A stretch of 64,000 bases of DNA from Drosophila pseudoobscura (taxonomy: Eukaryota; Arthropoda; Insecta; Diptera; Drosophilidae): contig NC_046679.1 in assembly GCF_009870125.1 (NCBI RefSeq), forward strand, positions 19,406,001 through 19,470,000, written 5' to 3'. Shown here one piece after another: positions 33,309 to 45,885 of the stretch (within the stretch, counting starts at the first letter, position 1; every line of letters starts with the position of its first letter). The notes under the pieces were generated by a model. The model did no database searches. It worked only from the letters and a program-made list of their open reading frames with translations, and was not told the origin of the DNA. The translations under genes were made by a program, and so were the position numbers.

Positions 33309-36265
33309 TCAGTCCAACAGCTTGGCCACAATGGGATCGGGGGCGGACATCGCATAGCCCAGCTGCTGCAGGGCACGCCGGATCTCAGTGAAGACGCTCG
33401 CATCGTCGATGGTGGCCGGCAGGATCACACGCTCGTTACGGGCAAAGTCCGCCATAGCCTTGCGCATGGTCTTCCCAGAGCGAGTGCGTGGCAGATTGTT
33501 GACCGAGGTGATCAGCCGGAAGGCGGCAATGGGCCCCACCACATCGCGGATCAGCTTGATGATCTCGGTCGAGAGTTTGGCGTCCGTTTTCCGGCAATTC
33601 TCGACGGGTATGTAGAGGCAGAGCGGCACCTGTCCCTTGGTGGGCTCGGGCACACCGAAGACAGCCACATCGACCACGTCGGGGTTCCTGAGAACAGCAT
33701 CCTCCAAACTGGAGGTGGAGATACGATGTCCAGCCACATTGATGACATCATCGTCGCGTGCCGTGACAAATATATAGCCACGTTCATCCTTATAGCCAGC
33801 ATCCATGGTGTCGTAGTAGCCCTAGAATCAGAAAGATTTAAATACCAGTGGGAGAGCAATTCTCTGTCTAAAAAAAACTCACTGGAAACTTTTGGAAGTA
33901 CAGCTTGCGGAAGAGCTCCTCGTTCTTGTACAGCGTGGCCATGTTGCCCGGGGGCAGGGGCATCTTCAGTACAATTCTTCCCAGCTCCGAGGATTCACAC
34001 TCGCTGCCATCGGGCTTTAGGATCTTGACTGCAAAAGAAAGGAATGTTTTGAGAAATAGAAATACTAATAATTTGTGTGGCTAGCTCTTACCATCGTAGC
34101 CCATCAAGGGCAGACCCGTGGAGTAGGTGGGCGGACTGAGGCTCTGCTGAAAGCCCAGGCAGGTGGCAGTCACCGCCGAGCCCGTCTCCGTCTGCCACCA
34201 GTGGTTCAGTGCCGGCACCTTGAAGGTCTTCTCGATCCACATCTTCGTTTCGTAATCGCAGTGCTCGCCGGCAATGAAAATGGCACGCAGGGATTTCATA
34301 GAGTACTGCCGACCATAGCTGATGTCCGGATCGGCGCGACGGATCACCCGGAAGGAGGTTGGCACGGAAAAGATCGAACGGACCTTGTACTGATCGATGA
34401 TCCTGCCGCGGAGATAGGAAGAGAATGAAGCATCAGGCTCACGCTCACCCGAAAGTGATCAGTGCGGGTCTCACCTGAAGTACTGTCCAGGATCTGGAGT
34501 GCGATCCGGTTTTCCCTCGTACATGACGCTGGTGGCGCCCAGGCAGAGGGGACCGTAGCAGATGTACGAGTGTCCCACCACCCAACCCATGTCGGAGGCA
34601 GCCCACCAAGTGTCGCCCGGTCCTATGCCGTAGATACGCTTCAGCGTGTACATCAGGGCCACCAGATGGCCGCCAATGGTGCGGAGCACTCCCTTCGGCT
34701 TGTCGGTGGTGCCCGAGGTGTAGAGGATGTACAGCGGATCGTTGGCCTCGATGGGCACACAGGCAATAGGTTGGTTGGCATCTGCCATGGCCAGGACATC
34801 GGACCAGAGCACATCTGCCCCTTCGTCCACAGTGTCCACGGAGACATTGTCCCGCATGAAGATGATGTTGCGCTGGGGCGGGTGCCAGCGCGACATGTTG
34901 ATGGCCGAGTGGAGGATTTCCAGATAGGGCACAACTTTGCCCGGCTCCACGCCCACATTCGAGGCGATCACAAGCTTCGGTTCCACATGCTCGATTCTCG
35001 AACAGAGCTCCCGTGCAGCAAAGCCGCCAAAGACCACAGAATGAATGGCTCCCAGGCGAACGATGGCCAGCATGGCAATGATCGTCTCCGGTATGAGCGG
35101 CATGTAGATCACCACACGATCCCCCTTGACCACGCCCATTTTGGCAAGGCCACCGGCCAGGAGGATGATCTGGTCGTAGAGCTCCTGGTAGGTGACACGG
35201 CGCACCGTTCCCGTCAGTGGGCTGTCGTGGATGAGGGCCACCTGCTCGCCCCTGCCGGCCAGAATGTGCCGATCGATGGCATTGTAGCAGGCATTCAGAT
35301 AGCCCCCGACATACCACTTGCTGAAGGGTGGATTGCTGTTGTCCAGCACCTGCTGCCAAGGACGGTCCCAGTCCAGCAGGTGTCCCTGCTCCTCCCAGAA
35401 GGCCACCGGATTCTGAATACTCTGGCGATAGGCCTCCAGATAGGTGGGATCGTGTGCCTCGATGGGCATGCCACCGATGGAGGCGCCTGAACAGAAGAGA
35501 CGATGGGCATTAGTAAGACGACGATGGGTTCATTGTCCTACTGCGTCCAAGCATGTAAGTTGGATGTTCTTCTTGGCTGCATACTAAGTTGGTGCATAAA
35601 ATTAGGCGCCTAAACTAATTTACACCACTTTCCACCTTACACAACGCACGCCATTGGGCCCGAATTGAATTTTAAATACCTCTAAATGTCGCGGTCACTC
35701 AACTGATTTATATACTACTCGTACTCGGACATACGAGTATATGGTATATAGCCCGCCCCATGGGCTGTAGACGAGCATACGGGGCATACAGGCAGCCAGA
35801 CAGAAAGAGAGACATAGTAGACATGGAAGCCTAATCCGCAGCACGTCATTGTGAGACTTGAAGCTTGGACTCCTCTAAGTCTACTCCGTATTGCATAAGC
35901 TAATGAGCCTAAGAATTTGAACTCCAATCAATTATATCATTAAGTGGGAATTTACGCATTGGATCGAAAGTTTTTATACAGGGGTATATACGCGTATCTA
36001 TGATCTATATGTGCATATACCTATATATCGTTACACACAGCTTTAAGGTTATTTCTCCGTTCTTCAATCAATCACACCATTTTAATATAACCCATGTAAT
36101 ATAGTAATCCTATTACAACACATAGTTTTCAGGTTATAGAACGAAGATGTACCCCTAAAAACCAGGAAATCTCACACTAAAGATTCTCACGTTCTTTCAA
36201 TCGTTTGGGGATAACTTACTGCCTTCGTAATTCACATAATTCACTGCACTTGAATCCGGTTCCAT
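33309..36265 (-). CDS. ACSS3: Acyl-CoA synthetase short-chain family member 3 (propionate/acetate-CoA ligase)
   Basis: Five exons (36265-36220, 35486-34475, 34402-34092, 34028-33883, 33821-33309) join in frame to 675 residues. The enzyme forms acyl-CoA from a short-chain acid, ATP and CoA through an acyl-adenylate. Visible signatures are VIYMPLIPETIIAMLA, the P-loop-like YILYTSGTTDKPKG at about 268-281, WWAASDMGWVVGHSYICYGP, HWWQTETGS, GYYDTMDAGY and DDVINVAGHRIS. The final RTRSGKTMRKA holds the catalytic lysine. The pattern GYYDTMDAGY and the C-terminal TIDDASVF fit ACSS3 better than cytosolic acetyl-CoA synthetase. It is probably CG6432 of D. melanogaster. The N terminus is acidic and not an obvious mitochondrial presequence, unlike mammalian ACSS3. 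The ATG in exon 2 (35469) is an alternative start. Confidence 0.92.
35487..36219 (-). other. First intron of ACSS3
   Basis: This 0.73 kb intron separates a 15-codon first exon from the rest. It is AT-rich, with short inverted words ACTCGTACTCGGACATACGAGT at about 35715-35736. It could hold regulatory sites or an alternative first exon, and nothing else is evident. Confidence 0.5.
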
Positions 36266-37143
36266 TCTATGTAGATATGTTAGTTGTTTTTTATTAGAAA
36301 TTGGGTTTTTTGTGGGTATATGAAAGGTATATCCTATATGATGTATCCGTCCAAAAACAGCTGAAAACAAAACACAACCGTCGCACTCTAGTCGAGACCT
36401 TGCAATGGAACTGGAAAATGTAGAACGACAAGTAGACAACCAGAACCTTTAAGAATTAGTCGTCGATCAAAGGTGCTTTCTTGAAATTCTCAGCAAATAC
36501 TCATCGAGCAAAAGAGAGAACTGAAACGACGATATTACGGAACATTTAGCAAAGAGGAGCAATCCCCCAATATTACATTTCAATGAGTACCATCAATTGT
36601 CGGCACCATCCTCCTGGCAGAACGTCCAAACAACCGAGGGGCGCTGTCGTATGACACGCAACCGAACCAGTCGCGTTCTTGTAGGAAATATACATGTTGG
36701 TCTATTGACTGGGGAAGATTAAAACTAATTAAAGTGTGCTAAAATAGCAAAGACTTCACCAAAAATATAAATATTAATACTAATTACTGGAAACCCAGGT
36801 AAGGATTTGAACTTTGAGGAGAGCAAAGGAATTGGTGGTAGATAGATATACGATGTACAAAGCGGAAAGAACAAAGGTATAATGGTCATATTGAAACATC
36901 TGGGAAATTTTTAAGTCTTCCCTGATATGAAAGTGGGTAAAGAACAGATGAGAACTATGATGACACGCGTAGATCTTGATGAACTAATTAACGACATAAG
37001 GATATAAAATTGAAAAGACAAGAAAATATTAACCATCAAATATAAGCTATTCATATATACAAAATATTAATGTAATTTAATATTTTTTCAGCTTAACTTA
37101 AATACAAAATGAAATTTTAAACTGTACGAGATGGAATAGTCTC
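36266..37143. other. Intergenic region between ACSS3 5' end and Dis3 3' end
   Basis: Both neighbours are transcribed leftwards, so this 0.88 kb contains the ACSS3 promoter and leader and the short 3' UTR of Dis3. I see no coding frame, RNA gene or mobile element. Confidence 0.4.
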
Positions 37144-40100
37144 TTAGTTCTTCTTCTTGGTATCCTTCTTGGTCTTTTTTGTGGGTGGTATATCTGCATC
37201 TGTACTTGGCTCAACACTGAATCCCTTGATGTAGGGCTTGACTAGTCGGAAGACCAACTTCTCGTGCTGCACATTGGACGAATCCAGACTCAATCGGACA
37301 GAGACTGGATCGAAGGAATGGAAGACCACATTGCCGCATCTCTGCGTGTGATCCTCCTCGTTGAATGTGAATATGACCTCGCTCTTGGTGCGCTCCACTC
37401 CATCTTTGCCGTCTTTGTCGGTCTTCAAATACAAAGTACCCTCGAGACCGTACTTGGGGATGAGCACTTGCAGGGCATTCTTTCGCACGAATAAGACATA
37501 ACTAAAGGGAACAGAACTGTGTAAAACCAGAGTATTCAATGACTTTAACTTCTAGATCACATACCCCTCTTCGTCCTCCTCCTTGCCGCGGAAGAACAGA
37601 TGCGTGTTGAGACCCACTGAGGCGCGAGCCGCATACTGTGCCATTTTATGGCGGTAGTTCAGGTTGTGGCACAGCTCTTCATTCGACTTGCGCTCCAGCA
37701 GCTGAGCATATGTGCTGTCGGCCCCAATCGAAGCAGCCAGCAGGCGATGCACCATTATGTCCGAGTACCGACGAATGGGAGATGTGAAATGCGTGTAGAT
37801 GGGTGCGGCCAGGCCGTAATGGAAGAACTCCTCCTTCTGTAGGCTGCCGCTAATGAAGTAGACTGCCTGCATCATGCAGCGTGTGGTTAAAATGCGAATC
37901 ATCGTGTTGAAATATGGATTGTCCTCCTTCACGCACTTGTCCAGCGAATGTGACAATACCAGACCCGTCTCCGTGTCCACCTGGAAGCCCTGATAGCGGG
38001 CAGCCTTCACCAGTGGATCAAAGTTGGTGGGCGGTGGCTTCGGATGGCGACGCAGGACAGCGCATTCCGTGAACTCGGCGGCTATGTGCTCCGCCACTGT
38101 GATATTGGCCAGCAACATAAATTCCTCCACCATGGAGTTGGTTTCGCGCATCTGTTTGGCCTCCACCTCGAGGGGCTCATGCGTTTCGCTGTCCACCTGG
38201 AAGCGGATCTCGGGTGAGGCCAGAACCAGGGCACCGTTATCCATGCGTCGTTTCTTGAGGATCTTGGCCAGTCGATTCAAATGCCTCAGGGATTTGGCAA
38301 TTTCACTTTGCTGCGTGGCATCATCGATCAGTACCTGCGCCTCCTCGTATGTCATGGCACGCTTGGACTTGATCACGCTCTTGTGGAAGCGTTTGTCAAT
38401 CACATTCGCCTCCTTGTCCACCTCCCAGACACAGGAGAAGGCAAACCGCTCGACGCCACCCACCAGGGAGCACAGATTGGAGCTGAGCAACTCGGGCACC
38501 ATGTCGATGCGCTTGCCCACCAAATAGACGGTGGTGCCGCGGGCAGCAGCCTCCTTATCCAAGGCATTCCCGGGCCGGATAAAGTGACTGACATCGGCTA
38601 TGTGGACACCCACCTCGAAATTGCCATTGGGCAGCTCGCGACAATGGAGAGCATCATCGATGTCCGTGCAGCCGGGCGGATCCACCGAACAAATGTCGAG
38701 TTCGCGCAGATCCACACGCTTGGCATAGTCCTCCGCGGTGATTGACCAGGGCAGTTTTGGCAGAAAGCTGAGGACTTCCTCCGAGAATTTGCAGTGGGGG
38801 ACGTCATGCTCCAGCAGGATCACCTCATTCTCGGTGGCCATGTCCCCGAGGGGTCCCAGAGAGCGCACAAAGTGCCCCTGCGGATAGCGCGAGTTCCGCG
38901 GCCACGTATCGATGGTCACAATGATGCGCTGATTCTGCAGCTTGGCCGCCTGACGCGTCTCGATGCGAATGCGGGGAATCTTGCGATCGGCGGGCACAAA
39001 AATATGACGATTCGTGTTCTCTATCAGGCTGGGCTGCAAGATGCCACAATACTGCCGCCATTTGCGCCGCACGATGCCCACGATCCGACCCGTGGGTGTG
39101 CGCTCTGCGGAGGCGGCAGCGGCCGCTTGCTGCACTTGCTTCAGCATGTCCTTTTCCTCTTCCGTGCGCTCCTCGCTCGGAACATCGTCAGCGTAGACGT
39201 TCTTCTCCTCTAGGACAATCTCACTGGGGGCCGACCACTCGCTCTCCGGCAAAAGTTCCACTGCCACCAGGTCTCCATCCACTGCCCGGTTAAGACACTC
39301 GCGACCTTGTATTAGAATCTATTCAAGATAAATGGGAATTAGGAAAAGTTATCAGCAAAAAGGTTTTACTCTGGAATACATACCCCCTTCTCGTAGGTCT
39401 CCACATTGACGCTGCCCTCGAGGTAGTTCTCTCTGGACGCCTGAAAGGATCCCTGCAACAGCTTCTTTAGCCGCAGACCCTCGAGGACCTGCTTCATGCT
39501 CAAATGTGCTGGATACTGCGGCAATGCCTGCTTCTCGTTGTCGAAGGTTTTGTGAGACAATTTGTCCAGCAGCAGGGGAAAATCTTCAAGAGATTTCACA
39601 TACTCTGAGGCTGAGGCCACTAGGATACCTTCTGCTTCTGCCTTGGCCCGGTTACCGGCATCGTCAGTGAGCAGGACAACCCGAGTGTTGGCCATGCCGC
39701 TTCGCTCAAACTCCTTAGACGACTGCGATGTCTCCAGATGGGTGTCATACCACTTGGTAGCCATGCGAATGGCGCGATCATTACGATCGTTGGCAGTTTC
39801 CCCCGGATCCCGATCGGCATAGGTGTCCCTGAAATACAAACGTTCGTAATATATGGCTTTGGGCTCTATTGAGGCATGGGCTTCCACTTACTTGTGATGC
39901 TCATTGACAAACACATAGAAATTCCTGGTGCGATCATGAATGATCTCGTTGAAGCGCTTGTAGATGGACGAGCTTTTGTGCTTCACCTCGTTCAGCACTG
40001 TGGTCAGCACAATCACATTATGCAGCACATCCTCCTCCAGCACATCGATCTGATCCAGCACCACATTGGTGTCCAACACCAGGTAGTGGGGGAACTTGAA

Positions 40101-40271
40101 GAGGCTGCTGGCGATCTCATGCTTCGACGTCAATTGATAAACCTCGTTTTGAAAGCAATATTTGCACAGATCCGAGCCGCAACCGATGTCATCGCGTAGG
40201 TAGTGCTCTCGTACAATTTTTAGGATGTTTCCACGCTTGGTTTTACGCGTAAATTCGCGTAAAGTCTGCAT
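37144..40271 (-). CDS. Dis3: Exosome ribonuclease Dis3 (Rrp44)
   Basis: Four exons (40271-39892, 39828-39384, 39318-37565, 37501-37144) give 978 residues, close to the fly protein. Dis3 is the catalytic subunit of the RNA exosome and degrades and processes RNA 3' to 5'. The N terminus has the CR3 motif, Cys31, Cys36 and Cys39, with the spacing known from human DIS3. The endonucleolytic PIN domain follows, with LVLDTNVVLD (D67), LNEVKHKS (E95) and LLTDDAGNR. Two cold-shock-like domains lead into the RNB exonuclease domain, whose DPPGCTDIDDALH motif at about 488-500 holds the metal-binding aspartates. An S1 domain and a Lys-rich tail (KKDTKKKN) end the protein. Both active sites look intact. 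It is divergent from Rrp5, 773 bases away. Confidence 0.97.
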
Positions 40272-41044
40272 TTTTAAAAAGTCTTTACAACATGTGCAGT
40301 GTCTGAAACGAACTTAACCCATTGAACGCCCTTAATTTAAGCAAGATATCAACTTGAGTGAAACAGCGGAAAATAATACTGATAATTATTATTTTTGTGT
40401 ATCCAACGTCTCCTTCATCTTTACATAAAAAAAAACTCTAAATCTTTCACCTGAAATTCATAATTGTAGTGTATTTAATATCACCTGGCCGACAATGGGC
40501 TAATGTACACTTTCCACTATCAAAAATCATATTCCCCGATTTTTATATTCGGCTTAATATTACTAGCTAGCTAAGACCCTCAGCCCTGAACACATAATTT
40601 TATCCGATTAATACCAAAATTTTGTACAAAATTAGTTAATTTTTAAGACTAATTTTTTGTGGATTTTCATTAAAATAAGGTTTAAACAAAAAAGGTCAAA
40701 TTATAAATTGTTGCTATAAATTTGTTTGACTTTGCGTCTTTTACAGCACTTATCCCGCGCAACTCAATTTTTGAATATATTTTGATAAACCCAATAAAAC
40801 TATTAAATATATTTTGTTTTGTCAAGCTTTTAATGTTACTGATTAATATTCAGTTTTTTTCACAAAGTTCAACATATATGTAAAACAACGCCGATTTCCA
40901 TGGACCAACAATTTTCCGCCACCGACTCTATTTTTCCATTTATCAGCACTGACTCTGAATTTGTTCGTCGACGCACGTGTGCAGAGGGAGGGCACGTTGA
41001 AGTTAAATTTTTAATATTTAAAGCAATTAAATTCAGTTTCAACA
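40272..41044. other. Divergent intergenic region, Dis3 and Rrp5 promoters
   Basis: The two ribosome and RNA-processing genes share this 773-base AT-rich region, so it is probably a two-way promoter. It includes the copy of a dispersed repeat at 40400-40700. No TATA box was recognised. Confidence 0.5.
40400..40700 (+). repeat. Diverged copy of a repeat also found at the LAP1-like locus
   Basis: Words in the order ATCTTTCACCTGAA, ACAATGGGCTAAT, TATTCCCCGATTTTTATATT, AATATTACTAGCTAG, CCCTCAGCCCT and AGGTTTAAACAAAAAAGGTC occur here. Related words in the same order occur at about 56540-56830 and 58310-58570. It sits between Dis3 and Rrp5. Confidence 0.65.
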
Positions 41045-44000
41045 ATGGTTCCTAATGAAAAAAGTTTCCCGCGTGGCGGCATAATCCATGCAGAAGCCAA
41101 ATCAGCTAACTCCAACATTGTAGGCTTGCGCAGCAACAGTTTTCACCTGCCGTTCTTACAGATTTTCCCCCTTGTTTTCAGATTTTTGGTGCGACACAGA
41201 AGAAGGCTAAAAAGGGACAACAAAGCAAAGCAAAGGATAGCTTTCTGAAGGAGCTCACCGAAGAATACAATGATCAGCTGGAATCGGCATCTGCGGAAAC
41301 GCTCAGGCTTGACACCCTACAGGAGGACATGCTGGTTATGGGAGTCGTCAAGGAAAGCAGTGCCATTTCTCTGCAGATCGCCATACCCGGACGGATGACA
41401 GCTCGTACTCAGGTGGGTGAAATATCGGAGGCCTACACACGCGTCGCTCAATCGGCAATGGCTGGCGAAACGAGTGACTATCACGATCTGACAGAGCTCT
41501 TCCCCGTGGGCACCATTGTGTATGGCAAAGCCATCAAAACAGATAAGCCGGGCAGCAATCGAACCTCCGTGCTGTTGTCCCTCAAGCCAGCCGATGTCCA
41601 TGAGAGGCTGCACCACAAGAACATCAAGAAGGGATTTGTCTTTTCCGGTGCCATATCTGAGGCTCTGGAGCACGGCTATGTGATTGAAACGGGCATTCAG
41701 GGCCTGACGGCCTTTGTGGCCTGCGAGGCGGCAGAGCAAACGCTGCACGTGGGACAATTGGCGTTCCTCAAAGTGAAGCAAGTCAAACACGATGCCAGCA
41801 CTAGCAGTTGCACCTGCGTCCACGTACAGCAGGATGCGTTGAAGATCAAGAGCCAGAATGAATCGAATCTGGACTACATTCTGCCTGGCAGTATTGTCAG
41901 GTTCAATGTGTCGAAACTTCTAAAGGACGGCCTCAAGGGCAGCATCATGAACGAATCATTCACGGCCTACGTAAACGAACATCACCTGGCCAATGCTCTG
42001 GAAACCCCCGAGGACTACGAGCTGAACGAGGAGTACCATGCCCGTGTGCTGTATGTCATGCCTCTGACCAAACTGGTCTACCTGACGCTCAATCTGGATA
42101 TCAAGCAGAGAGCAGAAGACGTGGAGGAGCAGGAGGAGGAGCCGCTCAAGCCAGGCTCGATCGTGGAGAAGGCCAAGGTCCTACGCCTGGGCAGTGGTGG
42201 TGTGGTGCTGCTGCTCAATAAAAAGCTGAAGGCCATCCTTTCCTACGGCTCCATCAAGGCAAACTTCAAAGGAAACTATGACAAGGACGAGGTGCTGTCC
42301 AAGTATGGTCGCAAAACCAAGCATAAAGTACGCGTCCTAGGCTACGATATGATCGAATCGCTATACTACTGCTCCGACGATCCCAATCTGGTCAATGAGA
42401 AGCTCTACAGCCTGGAAGATCTCAATCCGGGGGATATTGTCACCGCAAAGATGATCAAAAAGGACGAGAAAATCAACGGCTGGACAGTGAAGATTGGCAG
42501 GCTGAATGGCATCATCGATCAGCTCTATTTGGCCAACAATCTCCGCTACGAGGCGGGCCAACGCGTGCGCTGTCGCGTCCTCGACATTAGCCTGGATCGC
42601 AAGACCTGTTATTTGAGCAATCGCAGCGAATACCTGCGGAAGGATGCCAAGCTGTTGACCAGTCTATCGGCTGCCCACGAGGGTGGCGTCTACCTGGGCA
42701 CCGTTGTCCGCTGTGAGCCTGGCTATATCCTGGTGAAGTTCGGGGATGGCATCAAGGGTGTCCTCCATCGCCAGAACCTGAGCGAGAAGAGCTCGCTTTC
42801 GTTCTTTGAGGGCCAGACCACAACGTTCCGGATACTGAGCCGCAACAAGGATCAGATCACCTTGACGCTGCCCGAGGATAAGTTCCAGCTAGGCGAGATC
42901 TGTCCCGTGGAGATAACTAATGCATTGGATGCGGGTCTCGAGATGAAAATCACCTATCCCGCCGATGAGGACGAAGATGCAGACCAGGACGACGAACAAG
43001 AGCCAAAGATAGAGGAATTTCTGGGCCTCATTCCATCCAGCCTGCTGTCGGATCACGTGGAACTGATTGCCGCCCAGAAGCGCATCCATCCGGTGGGCTC
43101 GCACACGGAGGCCGCCTGCATTGGCCAGAATATTTTCAGCCTACGCGATGTCCCGTACTTCAGTGGCCAGCTCACCACGGACTGGAAGACCGTCCAAGTG
43201 GGGGACATAGTGCGGGCGTATGTCAAAAATGTATCCACCGATCAGGTGGTGGATCTTATGGTGGCCATACGCGACTACAACAAGGTGGTGAAGGTGCACG
43301 TGAAGATGCTGCGCCTGAATGCCGTGCGGGCATTGCCCGTTGATCTTACGCCCGATCAGCTGCTGTACGTGAAGGTTCTCAGCAAATCTGTGGAGACCAA
43401 GACGCTGACAGTCTCGGCCAAACTCACGGATGTGTGGAGCGGGGATCTGGGCGAGACGGCCAAGCTGGTGGAGAGGTAAAAGAGCAGCCCGAACATAGTT
43501 CTAAGGAGTCTTCATTAACACTTGTATTTCCTTGCAGCTATTTCGATGAATTGATGCAGATTAGGTCTGTACTGAAGGAGAAATCCGCACCCATTGCCAA
43601 ATTCGATTTGGGGAAAACCATCAGCGTGATCTTCAAGGGCATTGATCCGGTGTCCAACGATTGGCTCTATACAGTAGAGGGCTCTCCAAAGGTGAAGGCT
43701 CTGCTGGTCTCCAGTCTGGCTCCAGCAGGCAGCGCCGCCACCCCTCAGGTGGGCAGCAAACAGCCGGCCGTGATCTTGTGGATCGATTATGCCGACGATC
43801 TGCTGCTTATCAGCACCAAGAAGGTGGATATTGAGCACATCAATACCCAATGGCTGATACCCAGCAATCTCATTGGCAAGACCGGAATGAAGGCCAAGGT
43901 TTTGCTCAAACTGGACTCCGTTATCGTCTGCTCTCTAAAGAAGGGCGTCAATCCGTTGGTCATCTGTCCCGTGCGGCTGCATGCCAACGATGTGGAGAAC

Positions 44001-45885
44001 TCGGGCAGTGCGGGTCTGCGGCCCGGAGATTTTTGCAATATTGGATTCATACACGAAGAGCTGCCCATCGCTGTGCCAGAGACAGTCTGGCGTTTGTGGA
44101 AGGGCACAAAGCGAGCAGCAACAGCGACAGCAGAGGAAACCCTGGGTCCAGTTAAGGCCAAGAAGGCCAAGATTGAGGCAGCTCCAGTCAAGAGCAAGCA
44201 GGAAAAGATTGAGGCAGCTCCAGCCAAGTCCAAGAAGGCCAAGGCGGAGCCAACTCCCACCAAACGAAAGGCAGAAGAGGCAGTACAGCCACAGCCGCCT
44301 ACCAATGGACAGAAGAAGGTTGAGTCCCTGACAAATGGCATCTCCAAAAAGAATAATGGCCAATTCTTTGAGGACAAAACCCCAGCCAAAAGTGCAAAGG
44401 CAAATGCAGAGACAGCCAAGGGTAACGCCACACAGCATGAGGCGGCCAAGGCCCGCATGCCAGGTGTTGCCAATTTCTGGGAGAGCGACTTAAACCAGAC
44501 GAAAGATGCATCCAGCGACGAGGAGGAGGATGAGCCAACAACTGCCGAAACTCAGACAAACTCCAACAAAAAGAAGCGTCTCAGTGCCAAGGAGAAGGCC
44601 AAAGCGGAAGTCAAGGAAGAGAAGCGCCTGCGGGAAATCGAGGAACGCAATGCCGATCCCCAGGCTCGACTGGAGACCATCGACCAGTACGAACGTCTGG
44701 TCATTGCCCAGCCAAACAACAGCATGTCCTGGCTGAAGTACATTTCGTTCCTTCTGTCCAACACGGAGATTGAGAAGGCACGCGATCTGGCCCGAAGAGC
44801 CATCGCAACGATTTCCTTCCGCGAACCGCAGGAACTGCGAAACATTTGGAGTGCCCTGCTCAGCATGGAGCTCGTCTACGGCAACAACTTTGATGAGGTG
44901 CTCAAGGAGGCACTGCAGAGCAATGATCCCCTGGAGACGTACATCAGTGTGGTCGACATTCTGAAGAAGAACAACCAACGGGAGCGCCTCTCCTCGGTGC
45001 TCGTCATCCTTCTGAAGAAGTTCAAGTCTGAGCCGAAGGTGTGGCGTCTGGTGGCTGAAGCCTACTTCTGGCTGGGAAAATCCGATCAGGTTCATTCCCT
45101 GCTGCAACGGGCCCTGCGCTCGCTGCCAAACCCAGAGCGTAAGCATATCCCTTACACTTTTTAAGAACTTTCCCTAATCCGCATTTTTCTGTAAATCTCT
45201 TCAGACATCAACCTCATTGTGGCCTTTGCCAAGTTGTACGAGAATAACGATGACAAGGACATGGCCCAGACGCTGCTCGACGACATTGTCACTTCGTATC
45301 CGAAACGCATTGACATCTGGAGTGTCTACGTGGATATGCTGATCAAAACGGGACAAATTGACTCCGCGAGGTAAGCTAATACAAGTAGAGATGTAATGTT
45401 ACCTCAGGAGTTGCCTCCCAGTCCACATATTCTGTATTGTATTTCTTAATGATCAACGCTCTTCAACAAGGTCGTAACGTAATGTGTAACAGATGTAAGA
45501 ATCTAAGCTTTTTGTCTGTCGGCTGAGTTGAAAGATGATCTGATAGCTATTTGTCCGTCTGTTACTTTTAAAATATCTATCTCAGGCTGAGACTTTCCTC
45601 CTTGATGGGATTGTTGAATCCCCACCAGCAATTCACACTTTACCTACAAGATAGGGGCATTCAATCGTATTATCTTAAAATAAACTGAACTCATATGGAT
45701 ACTCCTATACTTCCAATAGAAACGTTTTGGATCGTGCTGTGCAGCAGAAGTTGAAGCCCGAGAAGATGCGAGTAATCTACAAAAAGTATCTGACACTGGA
45801 GAAAAAACATGGCTCCAAGGCGACAGAGGCCAAGGTGATGCAGGAGGCTGAGGAGTGGGTGAAGAACTTCACCAAGTCAATCTAG
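41045..45885 (+). CDS. Rrp5: Ribosome biogenesis factor Rrp5 (PDCD11 orthologue)
   Basis: Five exons (41045-41119, 41182-43475, 43538-45138, 45205-45370, 45720-45885) give 1433 residues. Rrp5 is an S1-domain protein of the early pre-ribosome needed for 18S and 5.8S rRNA processing in the nucleolus. Residues 25-70 are a Lys-rich basic region. A long run of S1-like RNA-binding repeats covers about 70-900 (for example GSIVEKAKVLRLGSGGVVLLLN, PGDIVTAKMIKK and YLGTVVRCEPGYILVKFGDG). A Lys/Ala/acidic linker follows at about 960-1130, with short repeats of the form KIEAAPVKSK. The C terminus contains HAT/TPR-like helical repeats (FLLSNTEIEKARDLARRAI, WRLVAEAYFWLGKSDQVHSLL). The length and order match the family. 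Convergent with BRWD3. Confidence 0.95.
45371..45719 (+). other. Last intron of Rrp5
   Basis: At 349 bases this intron is about five times longer than the others in Rrp5 (60-70 bases). I looked for a small nucleolar RNA and found no convincing C/D or H/ACA boxes with terminal stems. The extra length is therefore unexplained. Confidence 0.5.

Noticed and set aside
34462-35490. Plus-strand frame of 342 codons opposite ACSS3
   Set aside because: It mirrors the conserved synthetase exon and shows no family signature of its own.
33309-36265. Identification as cytosolic acetyl-CoA synthetase AcCoAS
   Set aside because: The C-terminal GYYDTMDAGY, TRSGKTMRKA and TIDDASVF pattern, and the neighbours Ms and Dis3, fit the ACSS3 type better.
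45520-45690. Possible C/D small nucleolar RNA in the last Rrp5 intron
   Set aside because: Only loose matches to C box (TTGATGG) and D box (CTGA) exist and no terminal stem pairs.
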